Origin: an uncultured Pirellulaceae bacterium
Lineage (GTDB): Bacteria; Planctomycetota; Planctomycetia; Pirellulales; Pirellulaceae
Assembly (NCBI GenBank): GCA_937929805.1
Contig: CALFUT010000014.1
Location: forward strand, 1 to 40,334
DNA length: 40,334 nucleotides
Direction of reading: 5' to 3'
Part shown: piece by piece, positions 18,257 to 26,729 of the stretch
Numbering within the stretch: the stretch's first letter is position 1
Layout of the letters: each line of letters opens with the position of its first letter
Notes under the pieces: generated by a model
Told to the model about the DNA's origin: nothing
The model's database searches: none
Seen by the model: only the letters and a program-made list of their open reading frames with translations
Translations under genes and position numbers: made by a program

Positions 18257-19873
18257 CTATTCCTTGATTGCAACTTGATATCTAAGTGGAACCACGCTGG
18301 CCGCGTCATCCGGATCGACGTCTGTTTCCTCTAGCCCGGCAGCCTGCCGGAGAAACTTCTCGCGTACAGGATTGTAGATCTTCACAATCCCGTAAAACTC
18401 AACATTGACATCGTAATTCGTCCGGATCTCAACAGGAGTCGACTTTAGGTCCAGTTCGTCAACCGTGCTACCCCCACCGAAACCACCTCGGCCACCTTCT
18501 TCCAGAAAGCCGCCTTCTTCGAAACCGCCAAAATCATCTTCGTACCCTCCTCGGCCGCCACCCAAACCACCGCCATCCTGTCGAAGGGCGCCGCCATTGA
18601 GTTGAATCCCTTCACCCGCCACGTGACGATTAATGCGAACTTGGTGAATCTCAAATGCGAAAGGTGAGTTAGCACAGGCCGCCAAGAAGTCGGCAATCTT
18701 CCGTTCGTCCATCGATAATGCAATCCGAACAGGCACTCTTTTGGAAACAATCAGTTCAATGTTGTCGTCCGGAAGCGTGGTGCCCATGATGACATCCTTT
18801 ACCTCTTCAGCTGAATAAGGTTGGAAATCCTCGTCCACGTATCGACCATGGAACGGGCTGGTGCTGGCTGCCTGATCGAAATCACTGATGGGTGCCGTCG
18901 CCCCGGTCGCGCCACCTGGGAACGAGTCGCCTGAATCATCGCCGCCGCCCGCGAGACGTGTATCGACCGGGGTCAATTCTCCCAGCTGTGTTCTCGCTTC
19001 GCGACCGAAGGCCACGTGGTCAATCTGTTTGATCGTAGCCAAGTCGTTCGCGTTAACGTCTCCGTTAATCTGCCGGATGATGCCGAACATCGCTTCCAAC
19101 AGCCACAAATCTTGCTGCAGCATATAAACTTGCAGCGGTGTCGGGTCAGGAGTCGGCAAATTGTGATCATCAAAGTTCCTGAATTCCGTCAGCTTTTGAT
19201 ACCAGAGATCTTGGTTGACTTGATCCCATATCACCGCCACCCCGATAAGGTCTTCGTCTGTCAACCGAACGCGGGTGCTTCCGCCGCCGCGACTGCTCAG
19301 TCCTCCAGACCTGCTACCGGTTGGATTGAGAAGCTTCTCTTCTTCAAGCCGTTCTTGATTGTACGTCCAGTTGGTTCTGACCATTTCACAGATCTTGTCC
19401 ATCTGCTTAGGAATGTTGTTGCGGTAGAGAGTTAGAAACTGCTCCATCCCAAGCCCCTTAAAACTTTCAGGGAAAGTTTCAGGCGGATCGAACCTTCCGA
19501 AAACACGAACAAACTCAGGGCTACCAATGATTTCAGTGGGCCATTTCAAGATGGACGCCTGAGCCTTGTGTCGCAATTCCCAAGCTTTCACGATGTCGTC
19601 GACTTGTCGAGACATCTCTTTCTGCATCCCCGCTTCGGTGTACTGATTGGGATGAGCGGTGATCGATTCATCCACGTCGGTCGCCGTGACCGAGCGAATT
19701 CCTCGAGCCGCGTTGATCTGTTGTTTGACAGCGTTTGCATTTTTGCTCGTTTCACTCGAGACCGCGCTGGTTGCAACGTACCATCCGCCCAACATCCCGA
19801 TCGCTAGGAACGCACTTGCCAGCCAGAACGAGTTCTTTTTCAACCACGCAATCGCAGGAGCCAATTTATCCAT
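18257..19873 (-). CDS. PilO-like inner-membrane protein
   Basis: 538 residues from the ATG at 19873, preceded by GGGAAGAG; a GTG at 19930 would add 19 residues before the same membrane helix. Residues about 13-33 form a single membrane segment (FWLASAFLAIGMLGGWYV), then a helical region with coiled-coil character (KNANAVKQQINAA). Near the C-terminus, VPVRIALSMDERKIADFLAA followed by SPFAFEIHQVRINR resembles the ferredoxin-like periplasmic domain of PilO. A Gly-rich, acidic segment (GGGLGGGRGGYEDDFGG and onward) is inserted after it. At 538 residues it is much longer than typical PilO (about 200). Order after PilM-PilN matches pilMNO operons. Assignment to PilO is moderately supported. Confidence 0.65.
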   Translation of the reverse strand: MDKLAPAIAWLKKNSFWLASAFLAIGMLGGWYVATSAVSSETSKNANAVKQQINAARGIRSVTATDVDESITAHPNQYTEAGMQKEMSRQVDDIVKAWELRHKAQASILKWPTEIIGSPEFVRVFGRFDPPETFPESFKGLGMEQFLTLYRNNIPKQMDKICEMVRTNWTYNQERLEEEKLLNPTGSRSGGLSSRGGGSTRVRLTDEDLIGVAVIWDQVNQDLWYQKLTEFRNFDDHNLPTPDPTPLQVYMLQQDLWLLEAMFGIIRQINGDVNANDLATIKQIDHVAFGREARTQLGELTPVDTRLAGGGDDSGDSFPGGATGATAPISDFDQAASTSPFHGRYVDEDFQPYSAEEVKDVIMGTTLPDDNIELIVSKRVPVRIALSMDERKIADFLAACANSPFAFEIHQVRINRHVAGEGIQLNGGALRQDGGGLGGGRGGYEDDFGGFEEGGFLEEGGRGGFGGGSTVDELDLKSTPVEIRTNYDVNVEFYGIVKIYNPVREKFLRQAAGLEETDVDPDDAASVVPLRYQVAIKE

Positions 19874-20013
19874 TTTTCTCTTCCCGATTTTGGTCGACGA
19901 TGAAGGCCCGGCTTTTGAAAACCGAATCACTCAGTTGTTTGTTTGTGGAACAAGGTCCACTGATAATAGGTTGTTCAAGCCGCAATGCAGTTTGCAACAT
20001 GCGGCAACTTCTC

Positions 20014-22278
20014 TTATTGATCTTCTGTTTCCGACGCTGCGGCTTCATCAGCAGCCGCTTGCGCTGCCTCGGCCTCAGCCTTACGTCGCTCTTCGCGGGC
20101 CAGCAACCTCTCCTCGGGGGAACGAGGCACCCACGCCATTTGAACGACAAAGTTGTACTCTCGAACGCTAAAGGTTGCTTCCGCCGTTACATCTTCCTCT
20201 TCGTCTGGGTCCGCGAGAGGTGTCACCGGCTGCCTTCCTCGGATCGGACCATGAGCGCCTGCGCCTCTGCGAGCTTTCTGGTCGAGTGCTGACGCCGTTG
20301 GATCGTAGATGATCAATTTGTCTTTAAAGTCAGTCACCCGTGTGATCGTTGGGTACAAAATGCCAAGATCTGAATACTTGAACATTCGATCAGGATCATC
20401 GCCTGCGGGCAGCTCGACATCATCTTTGTTCAACAAATTGTTGATCAATGTGTTAACAACGAATCTTTTGCCAGCGTTAAACTGCGCCATGCTCTCGGAA
20501 CTATTGTGGAAATGGTGAGCTCGGATCTCGATCACCCAACCAGGTGTCTCTGTCAGGCCACCATCGCCGTCGGCTCCGTCCGAATCAACGTCGACATCGA
20601 CACTGTCCGCATCGACCCCCGCATTCTGAGCCTCGTCCATTTCTTCTTCGGTAATCGAAAACTGTTTCTCAAAAACAGGCTTGATGGTCGACACCCAAGT
20701 CGACAGGTCTTCGTGAAATACGGATTCAATATGATCAATGTAAATCTCTTGGCGATCCTCGAAGCCAAACTTTTCATCCCGCGGGTCAACCGTTTGAACT
20801 CCCGCGTCCAAGACTTCCTTGATCGCCGGGTCTTGAGGAAAAGCGTGAGACAACGCTGAATAAACTTCGATCCAACCGCCCTTGTCTTCGGAAGCAGACA
20901 CAAGTTCCTGCGAAATCAGATCCAACTTGTCTTGGGTCGCTTTAAGCTCGGCGTCCTTCGCCACCAACGAAGAACTTTGCGATGACTTAGATTTGACCTG
21001 ACTAATTGACTCTTTCCATTTGCGGCCATCCAGTTCAAAGTCAGGATTAACTTTCCACCATGCAACGGTGCTGAAAAAGTACGAGAGCACCAGTCCAAGC
21101 GACAGCAGCGAAACCGAAGCAAGAACCCACGGCTTTTTCGCACGGATAATGCGTTCAACTTCAATCTCTCGAGGCAGCAAGTTCGTCGAGATCGCGCCCT
21201 GCTTTAAAGCTTGCAGGCAAAGCCCGTAGCATGTCGCGAACGACAGCACGTTCGAGCTAAACGAGGGCTGAGAAACAACTTCGTTCCCTTTAAGCTTGGA
21301 AAACTCGGAAATCTTGGCAACGTCCATCTCCAGCTGCTTGTTCAAATACTGACGCAGCCCGGGAAGTTTCGCGGCATTACCAAGCATGACGATTTCAGAG
21401 ATCGTGGCTGTTTTCTCATTCCGCAGGAAGAACTGAAGCGAACGCTGGACCTCGTTGACCAGATCATTGAAGACCGGCCGCATCGCTTTGAAGACCGCTT
21501 TCGGGTTCTCCGACTGCCGAGCATTTCGTTTCAGCTGTTCGGCCTTGGCCTGAGTCAGTTTCAACTCGCGAGACAGATGCCGAGTGAAATGATTTCCCCC
21601 AATTGGAATGTTACGCATCCACAATCGCAAACCGTTGGTCACGATTAAGTCGGTCGTGTCGGTACCGATCGACATGACCACAATTGACTCTGGAGGATTG
21701 TCTGGGTCAATGTCTTCTGGGTCTGGAAGTTGATCGATGATATCGTGGCAGACAACGTTGAAGATCGACAACGGAGACAACTGCACCACATCGACGGCAA
21801 TTTCGGCATCGTCAAATGGTTTCAACGCTCGGAATACCGCATCCCGTTTCATCGCAAACAAACCGACTTCGGCGTCCTGCGTGCGGCCTTCAACGACGGC
21901 ACCGCCCAATTGCTGCCAGTCCCAGATTACGTCCTCAATTGGAAACGGAATCTGTTGCTTGACTTCGTACTTGACGATCTCTGGCAACTTGGATGGTTCG
22001 ACCGGTGGCGGCTTGAAGAAGCGGGAAAGCCCCGCCTGACCGGATACGCTAATCGCGACCCGATCGCCTGCGACCTTGTTTCGCGACAGGAACTCGACCA
22101 AAGCCTCGTGGATCAATTCCTCTGGATCAGCTTCGGGCTGGCCAAGGATTTTCGGGTACTCGATAAAGTCATGCTTGTCGGCGATGATCGTCTGACCATC
22201 GGAATCCAACGTGCATCGGAGGGCCTTGAGCCCGCATTGGCCTAGATCGATTCCCCAAACGGCATTCGTTTTCGCCAT
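20014..22278 (-). CDS. PilM-PilN fusion protein, type IV pilus / type II secretion-like platform
   Basis: 754 residues, twice the usual PilM. Residues 1-360 are PilM, an actin-fold cytoplasmic ATP-binding protein: WGIDLGQCGLKALRC (phosphate 1), VKYEVKQQIPFPIEDVIWDW (about 102-121), VVMSIGTDTTDLIVT (phosphate 2, about 200-214) and EIVMLGNAAKLPGLRQYL (about 295-312). Residues 364-378 read STNLLPREIEVERII, which is the conserved N-terminal NLLP peptide of PilN. A membrane helix follows (about 384-408), then a coiled coil (about 420-465) and a periplasmic part as in PilN. The C-terminus is Ala/Glu-rich. In separate systems the NLLP peptide docks into PilM, so the fusion links the two physically. 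First gene of the operon; the gap to the next gene is 140 bases. Confidence 0.88.
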   Translation of the reverse strand: MAKTNAVWGIDLGQCGLKALRCTLDSDGQTIIADKHDFIEYPKILGQPEADPEELIHEALVEFLSRNKVAGDRVAISVSGQAGLSRFFKPPPVEPSKLPEIVKYEVKQQIPFPIEDVIWDWQQLGGAVVEGRTQDAEVGLFAMKRDAVFRALKPFDDAEIAVDVVQLSPLSIFNVVCHDIIDQLPDPEDIDPDNPPESIVVMSIGTDTTDLIVTNGLRLWMRNIPIGGNHFTRHLSRELKLTQAKAEQLKRNARQSENPKAVFKAMRPVFNDLVNEVQRSLQFFLRNEKTATISEIVMLGNAAKLPGLRQYLNKQLEMDVAKISEFSKLKGNEVVSQPSFSSNVLSFATCYGLCLQALKQGAISTNLLPREIEVERIIRAKKPWVLASVSLLSLGLVLSYFFSTVAWWKVNPDFELDGRKWKESISQVKSKSSQSSSLVAKDAELKATQDKLDLISQELVSASEDKGGWIEVYSALSHAFPQDPAIKEVLDAGVQTVDPRDEKFGFEDRQEIYIDHIESVFHEDLSTWVSTIKPVFEKQFSITEEEMDEAQNAGVDADSVDVDVDSDGADGDGGLTETPGWVIEIRAHHFHNSSESMAQFNAGKRFVVNTLINNLLNKDDVELPAGDDPDRMFKYSDLGILYPTITRVTDFKDKLIIYDPTASALDQKARRGAGAHGPIRGRQPVTPLADPDEEEDVTAEATFSVREYNFVVQMAWVPRSPEERLLAREERRKAEAEAAQAAADEAAASETEDQ

Positions 22279-22896
22279 CGTGTTACTTACCTGTGCCTTT
22301 TAACAATTCCAATAATCAGCTGGCCTGATAAAACCTGCTTGGCAAAGCGTCCTGTCAGATCGCGACCTTTTCCACAGAAAAGAGCATTTGGCAATCCGAA
22401 ATCGCTCGCGAAGCAAAGTTTCTACCGGGAAGCGGCACAGAGTCGGGCGTTTCGCTGACAGCGGTCAAATCCTTCACCGCCAAGTCTCTTTAATGTACCC
22501 ACCAAGGCTGAAATATGTCAAATTACTTGACTCAATCAGTCAATATTTGGTTGGATCCGATCCGTTTGACACAATTATTGCACACGCACGACCTCTAATC
22601 GTACACGCAAGACCTTCACGCCACCAAAATACAACGGTTACAGCTAACTTCTGATTCTTGAGACACACCACGCATGCCCCAAAGTTAATCGTGCCGCATT
22701 GGCACGCTGAAGCAGCAATGGAGATACCACACCGCTTAATGGCAGTTTGAGCACCGTTGATAATTGGTTTTTATCGTTTAGTGAATTTTTATGGCGTTCC
22801 CTGATTGTAGCCCCATCTCCCGCCAGCTTTGTCCCAAGCTTTCGGGCCGCACGGACGAGGAACCAACGCGACCCCAACTGAAGGAATAGCCGACAC
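22279..22896. other. Intergenic gap between divergent pilus operon and GH38-like gene
   Basis: 618 bases, no credible gene. It holds the dyad TTGACT-CAATC-AGTCAA at 22527-22543 and a six-base stem hairpin CGTGCC-GCATT-GGCACG at 22690-22706. The part from about 22490 to 22800 is richer in A+T than its surroundings. Promoters for both divergent transcripts should be here. No sigma-54-type GG/GC pair at correct spacing was found. Confidence 0.5.
22527..22543. promoter_or_regulatory. Possible operator dyad
   Basis: Perfect six-base inverted repeat TTGACT / AGTCAA with a five-base spacer, in the divergent promoter region of the pilus operon and the GH38-like gene. Size and symmetry fit a dimeric regulator site, but dyads of this length also occur by chance. 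Confidence 0.25.
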
Positions 22897-25779
22897 TTGA
22901 CGAATCAACCCACGTTATCGATCGCTCTTCCCTGCCATTCGTTTGACAAATTCCCGCGAAAACTGTCCGCAAACAATGCCGCCAGCTTGCTGAAGTGCTG
23001 GACAACTTTGTGGCACCCGAGCCTGATCGCATTTTCGAATGCTCGACCAGACATTTGGTCGCTCGATTCGATCAGCCAATCCGCTGCGTCGTCCGAAAAT
23101 ACAAAGTGCGTCGTCAGCGTGCCCACTTTCGTCGTCAAGGATTTCGACCAGTTAGTTGATGACGGCAGCACCAATTGCATTGCCTTCCGAGACTCAGTTG
23201 ACGTGAAACGTGCCGATGCCGTGCACATGTTATTGCAACGTCTTGCATTGAAGCCAATCCCCGGCAGTGACAAGCAAAGCACTTTACTCGATGCGAAAAG
23301 AGAAACTTCTTTAACGAACGACTCGAACTTAGATTCGCTCGCGATGGATTTCTTTGCCCTTGGATACGGGTGGCTGCAAGTTCGCCTTATGACTTTGCAT
23401 GTTCGATACTCGACCAATCTGGACAACGACGTTTTTGATTCGGTGTTGATTCAGGCTGCATCCGCTTGGAATCAGCAAGACCACAAAACCGCATCCGAGA
23501 AATTGACTCGGTGCTTCGATTTGCTACTCGAGGAAAAGAACAACTACTATTCCGTGGACCCTGAGTTAATTGACCTAGTGCTTGTCGAACCCAGCACCGT
23601 CGATTCGAAACTTGATCCTCAGCTTTCAGCCAATCACCCGATCAACCTATTGTGCTCCGGGCGAACAGTTGAGCACATCAAAAACGCGATGCCGGAAACT
23701 TGTGACAAAATGAAAGCAAGGCTGGCGGACGGTCTACTCACGGTCGTCGGGGGGATTGAGCGTGAATTGCCAAGCTCGCTAATCCCACTGGAAAGCCAAC
23801 TTCGTCAGTTGCGAATTGGCGGTCGCACGTTTGAGTCAGTAGTTCTCGAGAATCAACCGAAGACGTTTGCGCGTCGTCAGTTTGGGCTCACGTCCATGAC
23901 GCCCGGGTTCTTGGAACAACTTGACTACGAGGGTGCGTGTCACATGACGTTCGACGGTGGAACGCTACCGGACGTTCACGGATCCAGCATGCGTTGGGTC
24001 GGAGAAGATGCTCAAACGATCCCCGCGCTCAGCGGCATTCCGTTGGACGCGAATAACTCTCGGCCCTTCCTTGACTTGGGCATCCAGATCGCAAAGCAGA
24101 TCGATGACGAACACGTATCGACGGTTGTATTTGCCCACTGGCCCGGCAGGTACTGCGAAACCTATCAAGATTTAATTCGCATCACGAAGTACGGACCTTT
24201 GCTGGGTGATTTTGTTGGCTTGGATGACTATTTTCAGGCGGCTTACGATCCGGGCTATGGCGAGCCTTTCACGGCCGAGCAATACGAGTGCGATTGGCTC
24301 GCGCGGGCGGTTGAGCGGAAAATAGTTGATCCGATTTCTCGGTTCATGAACTATTGGAAACTGCATTACAGCGTGAGCGAATGTCGTTCGCTGATGACGG
24401 TACTCGCGTTTGCAACCGATCATCAAGATTCGGATTTCGCCCGTTCGCTTTCAGAGTGGAAAACAAACATCGAGCGAATCGAAAGCTCGGTCGATTCTCT
24501 AGTCGACTTTTCGGACGTCGATGCCCACCCCGATCAATTGGTTGTAAACAACGAAGCGGCGATCGACTCGCTTCGTGCTGAAATGGCCGGACACGGGGCC
24601 GACTTGGTGAAAGACCAAGCGAAAGAAACAGCCGAACCATCAAAAGCTGGTTGCGTCGTCAACCTATCAAGTGTTTCACGCATTTCGTATCAACCTGATG
24701 GCTCGATCTTCGAAGTGCCTGCGATGGGGTGGGTGTCGGTTGCTGCCCCACAACAGTCCACAAAAAAACGCGTGCCGGGAGGGCCGCCAGTCGACGATGG
24801 GATCACGTTGCGAAACGAGTTTTTTCAAATCATGGTTGACCCAGAATCCGGCGGTATTCGAAGCCTCCAAAGCTACGATCATCGGCAAACGCAAGCCAGC
24901 CAACGACTGTCGGTTCGAATTTCTGCCAAAAACCAAAAAGCGGTTTACGCCGACATGCGAGCAGACAGAGTCTTCGTCAATCGAGTATCCAACACCGAAT
25001 CTCAAGTCGTTTCGACCGGTCACTTAACGAACCCGACAACAAACGAACGCTTATGTAGTTTTACTCAAACCCTGTCGCTGCGACGGCAAGATAGATTCGC
25101 AAAGCTGTTGATCCAACTGAGTGACGTGACGGACTTGCCCGCCAGCTCCGAGCACTACATTTGCTCTCGTCTGGCATGGCATGACGAGTCTGCCCCTATT
25201 TTTTACGGGTCCAGCGAAACCCGGAGCCTTTCAACGAACGCATGGATCGAAGCGCCAACGTACGTTCGCGTCGAACAACCCAACCATGCGATCACGTTGC
25301 TGACCAATGGCATTCCGTGGCATCGTCGATCGACTCGAAATTTGCTCGATTCGGTCTTAGTGGTTTCCAACGAGCGACAGCGTGAATTTCAATTTGGTAT
25401 CGGCATCGACTGCCCCAATGACTTAAGCGCTGCGATGGGATTGTTCGTGCCTCCACGGCACTTTGATTCGCAAGCCAAGTCGTTTCAAACCGACGGGTGG
25501 CTGTTTCACTTCAGCAGCAAAAGTATCGTCAGCGTTTTCGCTGATCCCATTTTGAAGGACTTTCAAATTGTCGGCGTACGCTGGCGTCTGCTTGAGACCC
25601 AAGGGCGACGTGGTAAACTGAAGATCACGTGCCCGTTTAAAGTTGCTGAAGCAGAGCGAATGATGTTCGATGGTCGCTCGACCGGATCGTTGCCGTTCGA
25701 CGGACGAGTGGTAGAAATCGATTTCACGCGCAACGAGTACTTTGAAGTTTGCATCTATTCTTCGCCCACCACCAACTAA
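22897..25779 (+). CDS. Large GH38-like protein of unknown activity
   Basis: 960 residues from a TTG at 22897, with AAGGAA about 11 bases upstream; no ATG lies near the conserved-looking N-terminus (SIALPCHSFDKFP, then WTTLWHPSLIA at about 35-45). No signal peptide, so probably cytoplasmic. The middle (RWVGEDAQTIPALSGIPLDA, PGRYCETYQDLIRITKYGP) suggests an alpha/beta catalytic-type domain. At about residue 643, ITLRNEFFQIMVDPESGGIRSL is the usual opening of the C-terminal beta-sandwich of family 38 alpha-mannosidases. The N-terminal HxHxDxxW signature expected in active GH38 enzymes is not visible, so the enzyme may act differently or be inactive. The stop is four bases before the cytidylate kinase start, implying translational coupling. 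Confidence 0.6.
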   Translation: MTNQPTLSIALPCHSFDKFPRKLSANNAASLLKCWTTLWHPSLIAFSNARPDIWSLDSISQSAASSENTKCVVSVPTFVVKDFDQLVDDGSTNCIAFRDSVDVKRADAVHMLLQRLALKPIPGSDKQSTLLDAKRETSLTNDSNLDSLAMDFFALGYGWLQVRLMTLHVRYSTNLDNDVFDSVLIQAASAWNQQDHKTASEKLTRCFDLLLEEKNNYYSVDPELIDLVLVEPSTVDSKLDPQLSANHPINLLCSGRTVEHIKNAMPETCDKMKARLADGLLTVVGGIERELPSSLIPLESQLRQLRIGGRTFESVVLENQPKTFARRQFGLTSMTPGFLEQLDYEGACHMTFDGGTLPDVHGSSMRWVGEDAQTIPALSGIPLDANNSRPFLDLGIQIAKQIDDEHVSTVVFAHWPGRYCETYQDLIRITKYGPLLGDFVGLDDYFQAAYDPGYGEPFTAEQYECDWLARAVERKIVDPISRFMNYWKLHYSVSECRSLMTVLAFATDHQDSDFARSLSEWKTNIERIESSVDSLVDFSDVDAHPDQLVVNNEAAIDSLRAEMAGHGADLVKDQAKETAEPSKAGCVVNLSSVSRISYQPDGSIFEVPAMGWVSVAAPQQSTKKRVPGGPPVDDGITLRNEFFQIMVDPESGGIRSLQSYDHRQTQASQRLSVRISAKNQKAVYADMRADRVFVNRVSNTESQVVSTGHLTNPTTNERLCSFTQTLSLRRQDRFAKLLIQLSDVTDLPASSEHYICSRLAWHDESAPIFYGSSETRSLSTNAWIEAPTYVRVEQPNHAITLLTNGIPWHRRSTRNLLDSVLVVSNERQREFQFGIGIDCPNDLSAAMGLFVPPRHFDSQAKSFQTDGWLFHFSSKSIVSVFADPILKDFQIVGVRWRLLETQGRRGKLKITCPFKVAEAERMMFDGRSTGSLPFDGRVVEIDFTRNEYFEVCIYSSPTTN

Positions 25780-25783
25780 CCAC

Positions 25784-26446
25784 ATGATTCTCACCATTGA
25801 CGGCCCCGCGGGTGCCGGAAAAAGCAGTGTCACCCGAAAGCTGGCCGAACGGTTGGGGTTTCAGTTTCTTGATACCGGAGCCATGTATCGAGCCGTGACG
25901 TGGGCGGCGATGGAAGCCGCAACTGATCTGAACGATGAACCCAGTTTGATCCGGTTGATGGAATCGCTGGACCTGCAACTGAGTGACGACGCTGTCATCG
26001 TTAACGGGCTCGATGTGACGGACAAAATTCGTCAAAGAGAGGTCACGCTGAAGGTTTCAGCGATCGCAGATTCGATCCCTATTCGTCAACACTTGGTCGA
26101 GCTTCAACGACGAATTGCAGCCACCGGCGACTACGTTTGCGAGGGACGCGATCAAGGAACCGTCGTATTTCCGGACGCAGTATGCAAGATTTATTTAACG
26201 GCTTCGCCTGAACAGCGAGCCCAAAGGCGCATGGATCAGTTAATCGCTGCCGGTCAATTTGTCGACTACGATCAAATTTTGCGTGAGCAGGCAATACGTG
26301 ACCGACAGGACGAGTCCCGTCCCTTCGGAGCATTGGCCCGCGCGGAAGATGCGGTCGAGGTTAATACCGACCACAAGTCGATGGACGAAGTTGTTGGCGA
26401 GCTAGAACAAATTGCACGCGAACAATTCGCTGCGAAGCAGGACTGA
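25784..26446 (+). CDS. cmk: Cytidylate kinase
   Basis: 220 residues from the ATG at 25784; the open frame reaches 25742 but overlaps the upstream gene. It phosphorylates CMP and dCMP with ATP. Motifs: the P-loop IDGPAGAGKSSVTRKLA (about residues 5-21), FLDTGAMYRAVTWAA, the nucleotide-binding segment DKIRQREVTLKVSAIADSIP, YVCEGRDQGTVVFPDAVCKI (with EGRDQGTV), and AEQRAQRR-like SPEQRAQRRMDQL lid. Length is normal. It follows the GH38-like gene by four bases and lacks its own clear ribosome-binding site, so it is probably translated by coupling. Confidence 0.96.
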   Translation: MILTIDGPAGAGKSSVTRKLAERLGFQFLDTGAMYRAVTWAAMEAATDLNDEPSLIRLMESLDLQLSDDAVIVNGLDVTDKIRQREVTLKVSAIADSIPIRQHLVELQRRIAATGDYVCEGRDQGTVVFPDAVCKIYLTASPEQRAQRRMDQLIAAGQFVDYDQILREQAIRDRQDESRPFGALARAEDAVEVNTDHKSMDEVVGELEQIAREQFAAKQD

Positions 26447-26500
26447 GTAGCCCCGCCGAATCGGATTGGAGCAAAAGGCCCGACCATCGAAGAACTCAAA

Positions 26501-26535
26501 GAGCACGAAGTGTTCCCGTGACAGCCTTCGTGCTC
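26501..26535 (+). terminator. Hairpin after cmk
   Basis: Perfect ten-base arms GAGCACGAAG (26501-26510) and CTTCGTGCTC (26526-26535) with a 15-base loop, 54 bases after the cmk stop. A T-run does not follow directly (ACTTATTCTTC), so it may act as a weak terminator or mRNA-protecting hairpin. Confidence 0.55.
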
Positions 26536-26585
26536 ACTTATTCTTCGTGGTATTCAAACCGGCAACCATCGGCGTCTAGAATTAG

Positions 26586-26660
26586 AAACACCGAGGCACC
26601 GAGGACACACAGCCGGTGCTCGCACAAATCTCTGTGTTCGCTATGCCGCAGTGTTTTTTT
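26586..26660. repeat. Palindromic element with 8-base periodic arms
   Basis: The left arm (26586-26612) begins AAACACCGAGGCACCGAGG; the right arm (26630-26660) read in reverse begins AAAACACTGCGGCATAGCG. Both show AAACAC, then GGCA and then ACACA in register, with repeats of about eight bases (CACCGAGG twice). The arms are degenerate. The design (outer AAACAC, periodic short words, short loop) recalls the element at 161-258 although the words differ. No gene adjoins it except the convergent cmk and thioredoxin reductase genes. Confidence 0.55.
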
Positions 26661-26729
26661 CTCAGCTAGGTTCGTAGCCACATGGCAGCTCTGCAACGGG
26701 TGAATAAAATCGGCCTTTCGATAGCTTCT

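Noticed and set aside
22388-22654. 88-codon frame in the gap upstream of the pilus operon
   Set aside because: No ATG start, no motif, and the region is A+T-rich non-coding in appearance.
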